Shown piece by piece: positions 45,010 through 54,600 of a stretch of DNA of 64,000 bases (positions within the stretch are counted from its first letter, which is position 1; every line of letters starts with the position of its first letter). The stretch lies in contig OZ245848.1 in the NCBI GenBank assembly GCA_965228955.1, forward strand, positions 2,790,001-2,854,000. The letters run 5' to 3'. The notes under the pieces were generated by a model that did no database searches, was not told where the DNA came from, and saw only the letters and a list, made by a program, of their open reading frames with translations. The translations under genes and the position numbers were made by a program. The DNA comes from JANSWY01 sp965228955 (GTDB taxonomy: Bacteria > Bacteroidota > Bacteroidia > Cytophagales > Cyclobacteriaceae).

Positions 45010-47523
45010 CTATTCGATTATATTCAATAATTCTTTATACATCTGGTCATCAGCCTGTTGAATAGCCAACTCCAAATCATTTTTCCATTTGCTTCCAGCA
45101 AGATCATTCATCTTGTCTAAGACCTGGTTCAATTCTCCAACCTGATATACCTCCAATTGCTTTAGTTCTTTAATGAAAGGTTCTATAAAAGCTTTTTCCT
45201 GAACAGATATGGAAACTACCGACGCGTCATACAATGTCTTATCACTCAATTCCTCAGTCCAGATTTTGTCGGATTCTAAAGGTAGGGAAATCTTAAATTC
45301 GGACCCCTCTCCCTTCTCTGAGTTCACGGTAATTGACCCTTCATGAGCAGAGACCGCCAATTTGCAAAATGTAAGTCCGAGCCCTGTAGACATAGCATCC
45401 CCAGATTTACGGGCCTTAGCCTGCCAGAACTTATCAAATACATGAGGTAAATCATCTTTTGAAATACCTTCACCCTGATCCTTTATATAAATGTTACATT
45501 TAGGGTCATTGCTATGATTGCTTGACACTTCCGTTCGAATAGAAACTGTTCTACCAGTAGGGGAATATTTCACTGCGTTGGTAAGAAGATTCACAAAGAC
45601 TCTTGTCAACAATTCACCATCAACATTTAACTCCAAATTCCTTTGAACATCAATTTCCAGGCTCAAACTTTTCATCTGGAATAAAATCGCCACCTGTATC
45701 CTTGCCTCTTCAATAATCTCCGACAATTTGTGTGACTTTAAATTGACATGGACCTGAGCTTCTTCAAACTTCTGAACATCAAGCATATTTGTCACCAGGT
45801 TCAACATCACATTACCTGACTGACTGATGGTGTGCATTTTCTTATCGTATGGCTCACTGGCAGATAATCCCAAAATCGTGTTCAGAGAGTTCTTCATGTC
45901 ATGAGCTATCATATGAGTTAACCCCTCCTTAAATCCCGACAACTCTTCAAGCTCCTTGTTTTGCTCGGCAATTAAAACATTATCGCTTCTTTTCCTCCTA
46001 TAAGAGATGTATGCTGAAATGAATAAACCAACAAACAGTATCACAACGGCAATTGAGAAATAAAGCATCAAAGAACTTCTTCTCTGATCTGCCTCGAATG
46101 CAATAGCGGCTTTTTCAGCTTCTATTTCAATGGCTTCTTTCTCTTTATTGAACTCATATTCAGCTTGCATTTTAGCTATCTCACTAGCTTTTTCTACATC
46201 CAACAAAGAGTCTTTCAATTGCATTGATTCCTTATAAAACGCTAAGGCTTTATCATATCTTTTCTCCCTTTCGTGAATAATTGACAACAATTCACTTGCA
46301 TCCTTCTGAATACTCTTGGTTTTAATCTTTTTGGCAATCTTGTAAGACTCCAGAGCATATGGCTTGGCATTGCTCACTTGATCCTGAAACAAATAAGCTC
46401 TTGCAATTCGTGAGTTACAGCTTGCAATTAGCCTTTCATCTGTACATTGAAGGCCTTTTTGAATTCCTACTTTCGCATAGTAAATAGCTGAGTCATACTG
46501 TCTCTGTTTCATTTTTAATTTCGAAAGGTCAGACAACACAGACCAACTGCATATCTTGTCGAAGCTGTTTAGTATGTCCAGCGCTTCATTATAGGTTTGG
46601 CTTGCTTTTTCAAGGTCATCCAGGTTACTGTAGACAATTCCGAGATTCGCCAGAGTGGTCGCAACTTCAAACTTGTTTTCTTCTTTTGTATAGATATCAA
46701 GTGCCTTCAAACGATACTCCAAAGCTTTATCATATTCGCCTCTATGACTCATTACAGAACCAATTCCGTTGTAGACGGCCGCTATAAAATTGTCTCCAGT
46801 ACCTTGAATTGCCTTCTCCGAGTCAAGGAAACTCTCAAGTGCCTTATCGTACTTTCCTAAATTAGTATAGCATATACCCAGATTATTGTAAGAAACCGCT
46901 AATGCTCTGGGGCCTTCTATCTTCCTTTGAATTTTGATTGCTCTTTTAAAGTAGTCAATCGCTTCCGCATATTGATTAATACCTAAATAGATACCACCAA
47001 TGTTGGCCAGTATCTTAGCTTGCTGTTTTTCCCGCCCTACAGATTCATAATACTTCAGGCTTTCATTCATCATCCTTGCGGCATCATCATACTCACCTTG
47101 ATACCAGTGAATGATTCCAAGATTGGTATCCAGATTTGCAACAGTTTCTAACTCACCTAGTTTTACTGCGATTTCCTTGGATCTCAAATAGTATTGATAA
47201 GCCGAGTCATATTGGCCATTCATGTAGAAACCAATTCCTACCCTATTTAGAGCTTTGGTTTCGCCAATTGGATATTTAAGTTTTATTGAAAGCTGATAAG
47301 CCTGTTGTCCGAGAAGAATTGTACTATCAGGCTTTTTACTGAATAATGCATACGAGAGATGATTTAAAGTCTGAACCTTAAACGTATCTTCCTTTGCCCC
47401 TTTTAATACTTGTTTCAAGCTGTCGATGTTGGACAATTGTCCAAATGATAACCCAAAGCTAAGTGTCCATATTAATGTTGCTGATAGAATTCGTCTAGCT
47501 AGTATAACGAATTGCATAAACAT
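45010..47523 (-). CDS. TPR sensor histidine kinase
   Basis: 837 residues. Signal sequence (about 1-28), then about eight TPR repeats (about 40-430; repeated A.xx.Y..al.y and NNLGxxY patterns), a coiled coil, a TM helix (about 485-507), HisKA with H box MIAHDMKNSLNTILG, and HATPase (NLLTNAVKYS, DQGEGIS, FDKFWQ, TGLGLTFCKL). After the HATPase comes a tail of about 75 helical residues with a conserved-looking LEVYQVGELNQVLDKM. The TPRs should lie in the periplasm. It pairs with the REC-HTH gene directly downstream. Confidence 0.92.
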   Translation of the reverse strand: MFMQFVILARRILSATLIWTLSFGLSFGQLSNIDSLKQVLKGAKEDTFKVQTLNHLSYALFSKKPDSTILLGQQAYQLSIKLKYPIGETKALNRVGIGFYMNGQYDSAYQYYLRSKEIAVKLGELETVANLDTNLGIIHWYQGEYDDAARMMNESLKYYESVGREKQQAKILANIGGIYLGINQYAEAIDYFKRAIKIQRKIEGPRALAVSYNNLGICYTNLGKYDKALESFLDSEKAIQGTGDNFIAAVYNGIGSVMSHRGEYDKALEYRLKALDIYTKEENKFEVATTLANLGIVYSNLDDLEKASQTYNEALDILNSFDKICSWSVLSDLSKLKMKQRQYDSAIYYAKVGIQKGLQCTDERLIASCNSRIARAYLFQDQVSNAKPYALESYKIAKKIKTKSIQKDASELLSIIHEREKRYDKALAFYKESMQLKDSLLDVEKASEIAKMQAEYEFNKEKEAIEIEAEKAAIAFEADQRRSSLMLYFSIAVVILFVGLFISAYISYRRKRSDNVLIAEQNKELEELSGFKEGLTHMIAHDMKNSLNTILGLSASEPYDKKMHTISQSGNVMLNLVTNMLDVQKFEEAQVHVNLKSHKLSEIIEEARIQVAILFQMKSLSLEIDVQRNLELNVDGELLTRVFVNLLTNAVKYSPTGRTVSIRTEVSSNHSNDPKCNIYIKDQGEGISKDDLPHVFDKFWQAKARKSGDAMSTGLGLTFCKLAVSAHEGSITVNSEKGEGSEFKISLPLESDKIWTEELSDKTLYDASVVSISVQEKAFIEPFIKELKQLEVYQVGELNQVLDKMNDLAGSKWKNDLELAIQQADDQMYKELLNIIE

Positions 47524-47636
47524 AGTTATTCCTTTAATCCCACAATGTCTAATAGTAAACTAATAAATTTTACCCTCATTAGATAAATTATTGGATTCCA
47601 TCGATAAAAATTCCTGATTTCAGACGAATAGTACAA

Positions 47637-48164
47637 TCAGCTGCTTTTTGGTCTGAAGGCCTTAATATTGTTCTCATTAACCTCAAGGTATGGTCCATCA
47701 ATCAAATCAATGCAATACGGAATAGCTGGAAAAACCGCTTCAAGACACTCCTGTATGGCCTTCGGCTTACCAGGTAGATTTACAATTAAGCAATTACCTC
47801 TTATACCAGCAGTCTGCCTGGATAGTATAGCTGTAGGTACGTACTGCAAACTCACTTGTCTCATCAACTCACCAAAGCCCGGCATCATTTTTTCACAAAC
47901 CGCTTCTGTGGCTTCTGGTGTCACATCCCTTTTTGCTGGACCTGTCCCTCCGGTCGTTACAATCAGACAGCAACCCTCCTGGTCAGCAAATTTTACAAAA
48001 ATGCTCTCAAGCTGGTTCTGTTCATCCGGAACAACTTCATAAACTGGCACCCAATCAGATATTAAGTATTCACTCAATACTCTCTTTACTTCTTTCCCAG
48101 GCAAATCTTCATAAATCCCCTTACTCGCTCTATCTGAAACGTTAACTATCCCAATCTTTATCAT
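47637..48164 (-). CDS. mog: Molybdopterin adenylyltransferase
   Basis: 175 residues of the MogA/MoaB family. Motifs are VSDRASKGIYEDLPG at the N-terminus and TTGGTGPAKRDVTPEAT with PGFGELMR, characteristic of MogA, and NLPGKPKAIQECL at the C-terminus. It adenylates molybdopterin before molybdenum insertion. The molybdoenzyme at 57793-59016 in the same window needs this cofactor. The gene stands alone; other cofactor genes are not in the window. Confidence 0.9.
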   Translation of the reverse strand: MIKIGIVNVSDRASKGIYEDLPGKEVKRVLSEYLISDWVPVYEVVPDEQNQLESIFVKFADQEGCCLIVTTGGTGPAKRDVTPEATEAVCEKMMPGFGELMRQVSLQYVPTAILSRQTAGIRGNCLIVNLPGKPKAIQECLEAVFPAIPYCIDLIDGPYLEVNENNIKAFRPKSS

Positions 48165-48317
48165 CGACCAATTTATTTGCTAATAATGGGACAAATCTAT
48201 TTGATTAAATCTAAAAATATTGACCATTCAAATTGGATATTCTCCAGACATAATGAGCACAGTTTGAATCTTGACTTTTTTGAATAGATTTAGATTAAGA
48301 TATAATCAAACCAAATT

Positions 48318-50333
48318 ATGAGGAACCTTACATTATTGCTTTTCGCAGTAGTCACTTCTATTACTGCACTTGCTCAAAACGTCATACTAAAACCGGAATC
48401 TGACATCACAGTTATACCGGTGAATGAAAAGAAACAACTTGTAGTCAAAGCCTTTGATAACGATGGCAATGAATTGAAAGGCGGAGATTTCCGATACTTT
48501 GCAGTACAGCTGAAAGGTGTTGCTAAAAACATGATATTTAGCAAAGGTCTGGATGTAGATTCAGTAGGCATGGCAGATGCAACTGCAGTTGGGGAATATG
48601 ACGTAATGGTTATTAGAGTTCCTGAAAAAGGAGAAGATTTCGCTAGAATCATGCATAAAGTAAGAGTTGTAAATCAAGAAGTAGCAGAAATATCGGCAAC
48701 CGGGCATCCTGATCCTATTTATGCAGGAACTATTGCAACACTAAATGTAGTGGTGAAAGATAAAAGTGGTACTGTAGTTGAAAACCCTGAGGTTACTGCT
48801 AACAGTTCAAATTCCGAAGTACTGGAAGTTGACAATCTTTATAACGTGTTTGCACTAAAACCTGGCAAAGCAACGGTCACTTTCAAGACCGGAGAGTTGA
48901 TCAGCAAACTGGAACTGGAGGTACTTGAAAACCCAGTGGCTGCTATCAAAATTGAAGTTGATCAAACAACGGCAAGAACAGGTGATGTTCTAAGTTTTTA
49001 CTGTTCCTTAGCTGATAAGGCAGGAAAGAAAATTAATGATATCCCAATACAATATACAGTACAAGGAGTGGCATCTGCTCCAGGTAGTGGATCTGCTGCT
49101 ACTATTTTGGGTAACAGGTTTGTGGCTGAAAAGGCAGGTACTTATGTGGTCACTGCTTCTACTGGTGGTGTTAGTTCAAGTAAAGCCATTAAGATAGTGG
49201 ATAGAGGAATTGCCAGAGAAGTCAATTTCAAAGGTCATGGTTCAGTTTCAGACCAGCATACTTCAGACCTATGGGTCTGGGAAGGAATTGATGGAAAAGA
49301 TTATGCCGTAACAGGAACCTGGGGGTCAAACGGAAAAGCATATTTCTGGGATGTCACAGACCCTACTTCAATAACTAAAATAGATAGCGTTCAGGTAGAC
49401 GCACGAACGGTAAATGATGTTAAAATATCCGAAGATGGCAGAACTTGTGTCATTAGTAGAGAAGGTGCATCAAATAGAAAAAACGGAATCATTATTATTG
49501 ATGTATCAAACCCAAGAGACGTAAAAATATTAGCTGAATACACCGATCGGTTGACGGGTGGAGTCCATAATTTATTCATCTATAAAAACCATGTCTATGC
49601 CCTAAGCAACAGTGAAAGGTATGAGATCATCAACATTGAAAATCCTAAGAAACCTAAGAGGGTTGGCCAATTTGTATTAGAGAATTCGGCTAAGAGTATC
49701 CATGATGTTTGGATAGTGGATGGGATTGCCTATTCTTCCAACTGGGCAGATGGGGTTGCAATGGTAGATGTTGGTAATGGAGTTGCCGGAGGTACACCTG
49801 AAAATCCAGTAGAGATTGCCAGAGCTCATATTTTCGGAGATGCTAATCACGCGGCATTTCCTTATCACAGTGAAGAAACAGGTAAAAAATACATCATCGC
49901 GGGAGATGAAATTTTCCCATTAGCAGCAATGGAATCCACTAACTTCGAGGAAGTTTTCATTCCTGCAGGATACTTACACTTCATTGATATTACTGATCCC
50001 GAAAACCCAATGGAAGTAGCAAGATATGAGGTTCCGGAAGCGGGTTCACACAACTACTGGGTAGAGGATGATATGCTTTACATTGGCTATTATAATGGCG
50101 GATTACGCGTTGTAGACATTTCTGGCGACTTAATGGGTGATCTTTACAAACAAGGAAGAGAGATAGCAAGCTATAAACCATATGATCCAAAGGGTTTTGT
50201 GCCTAACAGTCCATTTGTTTGGGGAGCACAACCACACAAAGGCCATATTTTCTTCTCTGATTTTAATAGTGGATTATGGTCCGTTCAGGTAAAACCAATT
50301 GTTCCGGAGGATACTAAAATTGAAACCAGATGA
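48318..50333 (+). CDS. Secreted Ig-like and LVIVD-repeat beta-propeller protein
   Basis: 671 residues with signal peptide (MRNLTLLLFAVVTSITALAQ). Residues about 25-290 hold Ig-like/BIG2-type domains (for example KDKSGTVVENPEVTANSSN). From about 295 the protein is a beta-propeller with LVIVD-type repeats (GIIIIDVSNPRDVKIL, YEIINIENPKKPKRVG, LHFIDITDPENPMEVARYE). No T9SS tail or lipobox is seen. Its stop overlaps the next start by 4 bases (ATGA). Probable binding or scaffold role at the cell surface or in the periplasm. Confidence 0.83.
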   Translation: MRNLTLLLFAVVTSITALAQNVILKPESDITVIPVNEKKQLVVKAFDNDGNELKGGDFRYFAVQLKGVAKNMIFSKGLDVDSVGMADATAVGEYDVMVIRVPEKGEDFARIMHKVRVVNQEVAEISATGHPDPIYAGTIATLNVVVKDKSGTVVENPEVTANSSNSEVLEVDNLYNVFALKPGKATVTFKTGELISKLELEVLENPVAAIKIEVDQTTARTGDVLSFYCSLADKAGKKINDIPIQYTVQGVASAPGSGSAATILGNRFVAEKAGTYVVTASTGGVSSSKAIKIVDRGIAREVNFKGHGSVSDQHTSDLWVWEGIDGKDYAVTGTWGSNGKAYFWDVTDPTSITKIDSVQVDARTVNDVKISEDGRTCVISREGASNRKNGIIIIDVSNPRDVKILAEYTDRLTGGVHNLFIYKNHVYALSNSERYEIINIENPKKPKRVGQFVLENSAKSIHDVWIVDGIAYSSNWADGVAMVDVGNGVAGGTPENPVEIARAHIFGDANHAAFPYHSEETGKKYIIAGDEIFPLAAMESTNFEEVFIPAGYLHFIDITDPENPMEVARYEVPEAGSHNYWVEDDMLYIGYYNGGLRVVDISGDLMGDLYKQGREIASYKPYDPKGFVPNSPFVWGAQPHKGHIFFSDFNSGLWSVQVKPIVPEDTKIETR

Positions 50334-51454
50334 GATTATTAATTCTAATTACTGCTATTCTCATTTGCAACCTTAGTCTGGCACAAGACTATTATGTGTA
50401 TGTGACCGCTGAATCTGAAGACGAGGTGGCTTTGATCAAGTTTGATGGAAAAACTGCAGTCGCTGACAAAACCATAAGAGTTGGTTATAAGAGTGTGGAA
50501 ATCGAGGGCCCTCACGGAATAACAGTTGCCCCTGATGGAGAACACTGGTATTTGTCTATGGCTCATGGTAATCCCAATGGTTTGATTTACAAATTCAAAA
50601 CTGGCACGGATGAGGTAGTGGCAACCACAGAGCTAGGGTTATTTCCTGCTTCTATGCAAATATCAGAGTTAACAGGTTTTCTTTTCTGTGTCAATTTCAA
50701 TTTACACGGTGAAATGGTTCCAAGTACTGTTTCTGTGGTTGAGCCAAATACTATGCAGGAGATCACTAAAATACCAGTTGGAACAATGCCTCATGGAAGC
50801 AGAATTTCTCCTGATGGAAAGTTCCAGTACTCAGTAGGCATGATGTCAGGTGATCTGGTTGAAATCAATACTATGAGTCTTGAGGTTTCAAGAGTTCTTG
50901 CACTTGACGAAATGGAAATGGATCACAGTAAAATGAATCATGGTGAGATGAATCACGATGAGATGGATCATAGTAAAATGAATCACGGCAATATGGATCA
51001 TGGAGCTATGAAACATTCCAAAACCAAACCTACCTGGGTACAACCGCATCCAACAAACGGAAACATATACGTCGCTGGTAATGGAACCGATGAAATATTG
51101 GAAATTAGTAGCTCTGAGTGGAAAGTCTTGAGAAGATGGTCTACAGGTAAGAAACCTTATAATCTTGATATCACTCCAGACGGCAAAAAACTAATCGTTT
51201 CTTATAAAGGAGAAGGTGCCACTGGAATCTGGGACATTAAAAAAGGAGTCGAACTCAAAAAGATTTCTAATTCACGATTAGTAAGCCACGGTGTGGCAAT
51301 TTCACCGGACAGTAAATACGCTTTCATTTCAGTAGAGGGAAAAGGTGGGGAACCTGGCTCTGTAGATGTAATAGACTTAAAGCAATTAGAAAAAGTCGCA
51401 AGTGTAAATATTGGAAAACAAGCTGGTGGCATTGCATTTTGGAAGATGGATTAA
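50330..51454 (+). CDS. Secreted YncE-like beta-propeller with His/Met-rich metal-binding insert
   Basis: 374 residues with signal peptide (MRLLILITAILICNLSLAQ). The fold is a YncE/NHL-like seven-bladed propeller (GPHGITVAPDGEHWYLSM, GTMPHGSRISPDGKFQY, KPYNLDITPDGKKLIVSY). Between blades, seven pentapeptides of the form M-x-H-x-x lie in a row (bases 50918-51022). Met/His repeats of this sort bind copper(I)/copper(II) in periplasmic copper proteins. The gene overlaps the LVIVD protein by 4 bases, so both are exported together. A copper or other metal role is inferred only from the repeat. Confidence 0.85.
   Translation: MRLLILITAILICNLSLAQDYYVYVTAESEDEVALIKFDGKTAVADKTIRVGYKSVEIEGPHGITVAPDGEHWYLSMAHGNPNGLIYKFKTGTDEVVATTELGLFPASMQISELTGFLFCVNFNLHGEMVPSTVSVVEPNTMQEITKIPVGTMPHGSRISPDGKFQYSVGMMSGDLVEINTMSLEVSRVLALDEMEMDHSKMNHGEMNHDEMDHSKMNHGNMDHGAMKHSKTKPTWVQPHPTNGNIYVAGNGTDEILEISSSEWKVLRRWSTGKKPYNLDITPDGKKLIVSYKGEGATGIWDIKKGVELKKISNSRLVSHGVAISPDSKYAFISVEGKGGEPGSVDVIDLKQLEKVASVNIGKQAGGIAFWKMD
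50918..51022 (+). repeat. Seven 15-bp in-frame repeats coding M-x-H-x-x
   Basis: The units read MDHSK, MNHGE, MNHDE, MDHSK, MNHGN, MDHGA and MKHSK, each 15 bases. Units differ at the DNA level (for example GATCAC against GATCAT), so this is an old or selected array. Length variation between strains is likely. Confidence 0.9.
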
Positions 51455-51607
51455 CGATCTGTCCTCCAAAATGGTTATAATTGCAAATTATCATGTTGAC
51501 AAATAATAGTGTTGCTAACCAAACACGAACAATCTGGCAGCAGGATTAGTTGATATTTAGCAGGCAAAAAGGCTTGTCTGTATTGGAACCAAAACTAACC
51601 GGCAGAA

Positions 51608-54600
51608 GTGAGAAAAGGAATAATCATTGCTATAGGGACAGTAGCGCTGTTATCTCTATATGTTAAGCTACAGGACAACAACAATCTCAGTCAAATATTT
51701 TCAAATATAGATCCAGGTTCTTTGGATAAGAGAACCCGTATGGATCTTGCTATGCAGCAGGAATTTGAAAGAACAAAAGATCCTAAACTAGGTTATGTTC
51801 CGAAAAACCGACTGAAGGAGGCTTACGAGATTGCTGAACAAAAAAGAGCAAAGCAAAACGCCAGCAGAGCAGCAATATCAGGAGTTGATTGGAAAGAGCG
51901 GGGACCAACAAACCTGGGAGGCCGTACAAGAGCAATTCTTGTAGATCCAAATGATGGCACCAATAAAACAATCTTTGCAGCTGCGGTAAGTGGTGGACTT
52001 TGGAAAACCACCGACATCACAAAGGAAAACCCAGATTGGGCGTCCGTAGACGATTTCCTGGAAAACATGGCAATCACAACAATAGCCTACGACCCTACAA
52101 GTACCACCACAATGTACATAGGGTCCGGAGAAGGTTTCTTCAATGTGGATGCGGTGCAAGGAAATGGAATTTGGAAATCAACAGATGGTGGTGATACCTG
52201 GAATCAACTGAGCAGTACTGTAACTGATAATTTCTCGACTTGTGCAGGGACTGGAGATTGCAATTTCTTATACGTAAATAAAATAGTGGTCACTTCATCA
52301 GGAACAGTTCTGGCTGCAACAAGAAGTAGATACACAAATCGCGGAGGAATTTTAAGGTCAACAGATGGAGGCACAAGTTGGACAAAGGTTCTTACCGGTC
52401 TTAGTGGCACAAATGCTTGCACATCAGCAAACTACCGCCAATGGGCATCTGATATAGAAATAGGTGCAGATGGAGATATCTACGCCAGTTTTGGAATATT
52501 TGATAATAATGCACTTTACAAATCCACTGATGACGGTGCAACATGGGGAAGTGCCATATATACCTCAGCCTGTACAGAGCAGAGAATAGAATTAGCTACA
52601 GCTCCAAGCAATGCAGATTACATCTATGCTCTGGTCCAGGAAGATGATGCTTCAATCAACAAAATTATGAGAAGTACTAATGGAGGTACAAGTTGGACCA
52701 CACTGTCTAACCCATCATGGTTTGATCAGGATTGCGGTGCTGCATCTACCGATTTCACCAGAGGGCAAGCATGGTATGATCTTACGGTAGCAGTTGATCC
52801 AAATGATGAAGATGTTATTTACATAGGAGGAGTTGATTTATTCAAGTCCACAGATGGTGGATCAAATTGGACCCAGATCACTAACTGGGCGGGTAATTGC
52901 GATTATGCAGAAGTCCATGCCGACCAGCATACAATCGTATATCAACCAGGAAGCTCCGATGTTATTTATTTTGGAAATGATGGTGGTGTATATGTTACTG
53001 AAAACGGAACTGCAGCCTCTCCTACTTTTACCAGAAAAGAGTCTGGATATGTAACAGCACAGTTTTATTCTGTTGCTATGAATCCAACCAGCAAATCTCC
53101 TAACTTCATTGGTGGAACACAGGATAATGGATCTAACAAAATAACTGAACTTGGGGTGGCTTCAATAGTAGAAGTTACAGGTGGTGATGGTGGTTTTGCC
53201 CACATTGATCAGGATAATAGTAACTATCAATTCACAGCATTTACTAATGCAAGTATTTCAAGGTCCGAAGATGGAGGTTTAACTTTCACAACTTTACTAT
53301 CGAACTCAGGAGGTCAGTTCATTAACCCATCGGACTTAGGGAACACAGACAATATCTTTTATGGAGGTTTTTCAGCTGGTAGTTATTTCTTCTCTCCAGA
53401 TATTGAAGATGCATCACCTAGCTTTTTCTCAAGTGGAACAATAACGGAGTTCAATGGTGGTTCGGTTTTACATGTTTCTGCTTCACAAAACACCTCTGAA
53501 CTTGTATTCTTCGGTTTAGATAATGGTCGTGTTGTAAGAGTTAACAATGCAGGTTCTTCTCCGGCAGGAACCAATATCACTGGAGGAAGTTTTCCAAGTG
53601 GATCAGTTTCTTGTATTGCGATTGAGGATGGTGATGATGACCACCTTCTTGTTACTTTTTCCAACTATGGAGTGGTCAGTGTTTGGGAAACTACTGATGG
53701 TGGAACCACATGGACAGATGTGGAAGGTGATCTTCCAGACATGCCTGTGAGATGGGCACTGTTTAACCCAAATAATTCAGATCAGGCACTTATTGCTACT
53801 GAATTGGGAGTATGGTCAACCGATAACCTAAATGGATCATCTACCGACTGGGAGCCGTCAAACACCGGTCTGGCTAATGTAAGAACGGATATGTTGCAAA
53901 TCAGATCAAGTGATAATCTGGTTGTTGCAGCCTCTCATGGAAGAGGACTTTTCATCTCAGATGTCTTCACTGTAGCAGATGCCGATTTTGTGTCAGATAG
54001 AAATACCATTTATGCTGAAGCAAGCATTAATTTCACAGACGCGTCCTATCAAGCTACAAGCTGGTCCTGGGATTTTGGTGATGGAGGAACTTCAACCGAT
54101 GAAAATCCGTCACATACTTACAAAAGGTCTGGTAAATATGCTGTCTCTCTTACCATCAACAGTGGTGCCGACACTGAGACAAAAACTGACTACATTCATG
54201 TACTACCAAACATAGCAACACCGTTTAGTGCTTCGGATGGAGGAAATTTCGAAACCAATACAGATTACTTCGGATCGGATGATGTTACAGGAGGAATTAA
54301 CCTGTGGGAACGTGGAGCTCCAAGCGCACCATTAAACACCGTTAACTCCGGTACAAATGCCTGGAAAACTGCCCTTTCATCTGACATTACTCAAGCAGAT
54401 TATACTTGTGCCCTTTATTCACCAAATTTCAATTTCACCAATGCAGGTACTTATACTCTGAGCTTCAGAAAAAGTATGGAAAGTGCATTCACGAACGCAC
54501 CAATTGGAGTGAATGTGCAATACTCCCTTGACAATGGAGAAAATTGGACCCGACTTGGAACAGATGATGGAAGTGGAACAAACTGGTATGACAAAGGTCC

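Noticed and set aside
50918..51022. CRISPR-like or microsatellite reading of the 15-bp units
   Set aside because: The units are in frame, code for a regular M-x-H-x-x peptide and have no spacers, so this is a protein repeat.
53383..53664. Frames on both strands inside the large surface-protein gene
   Set aside because: Repetitive BNR coding sequence gives long chance frames; none has a start context or recognisable domain.
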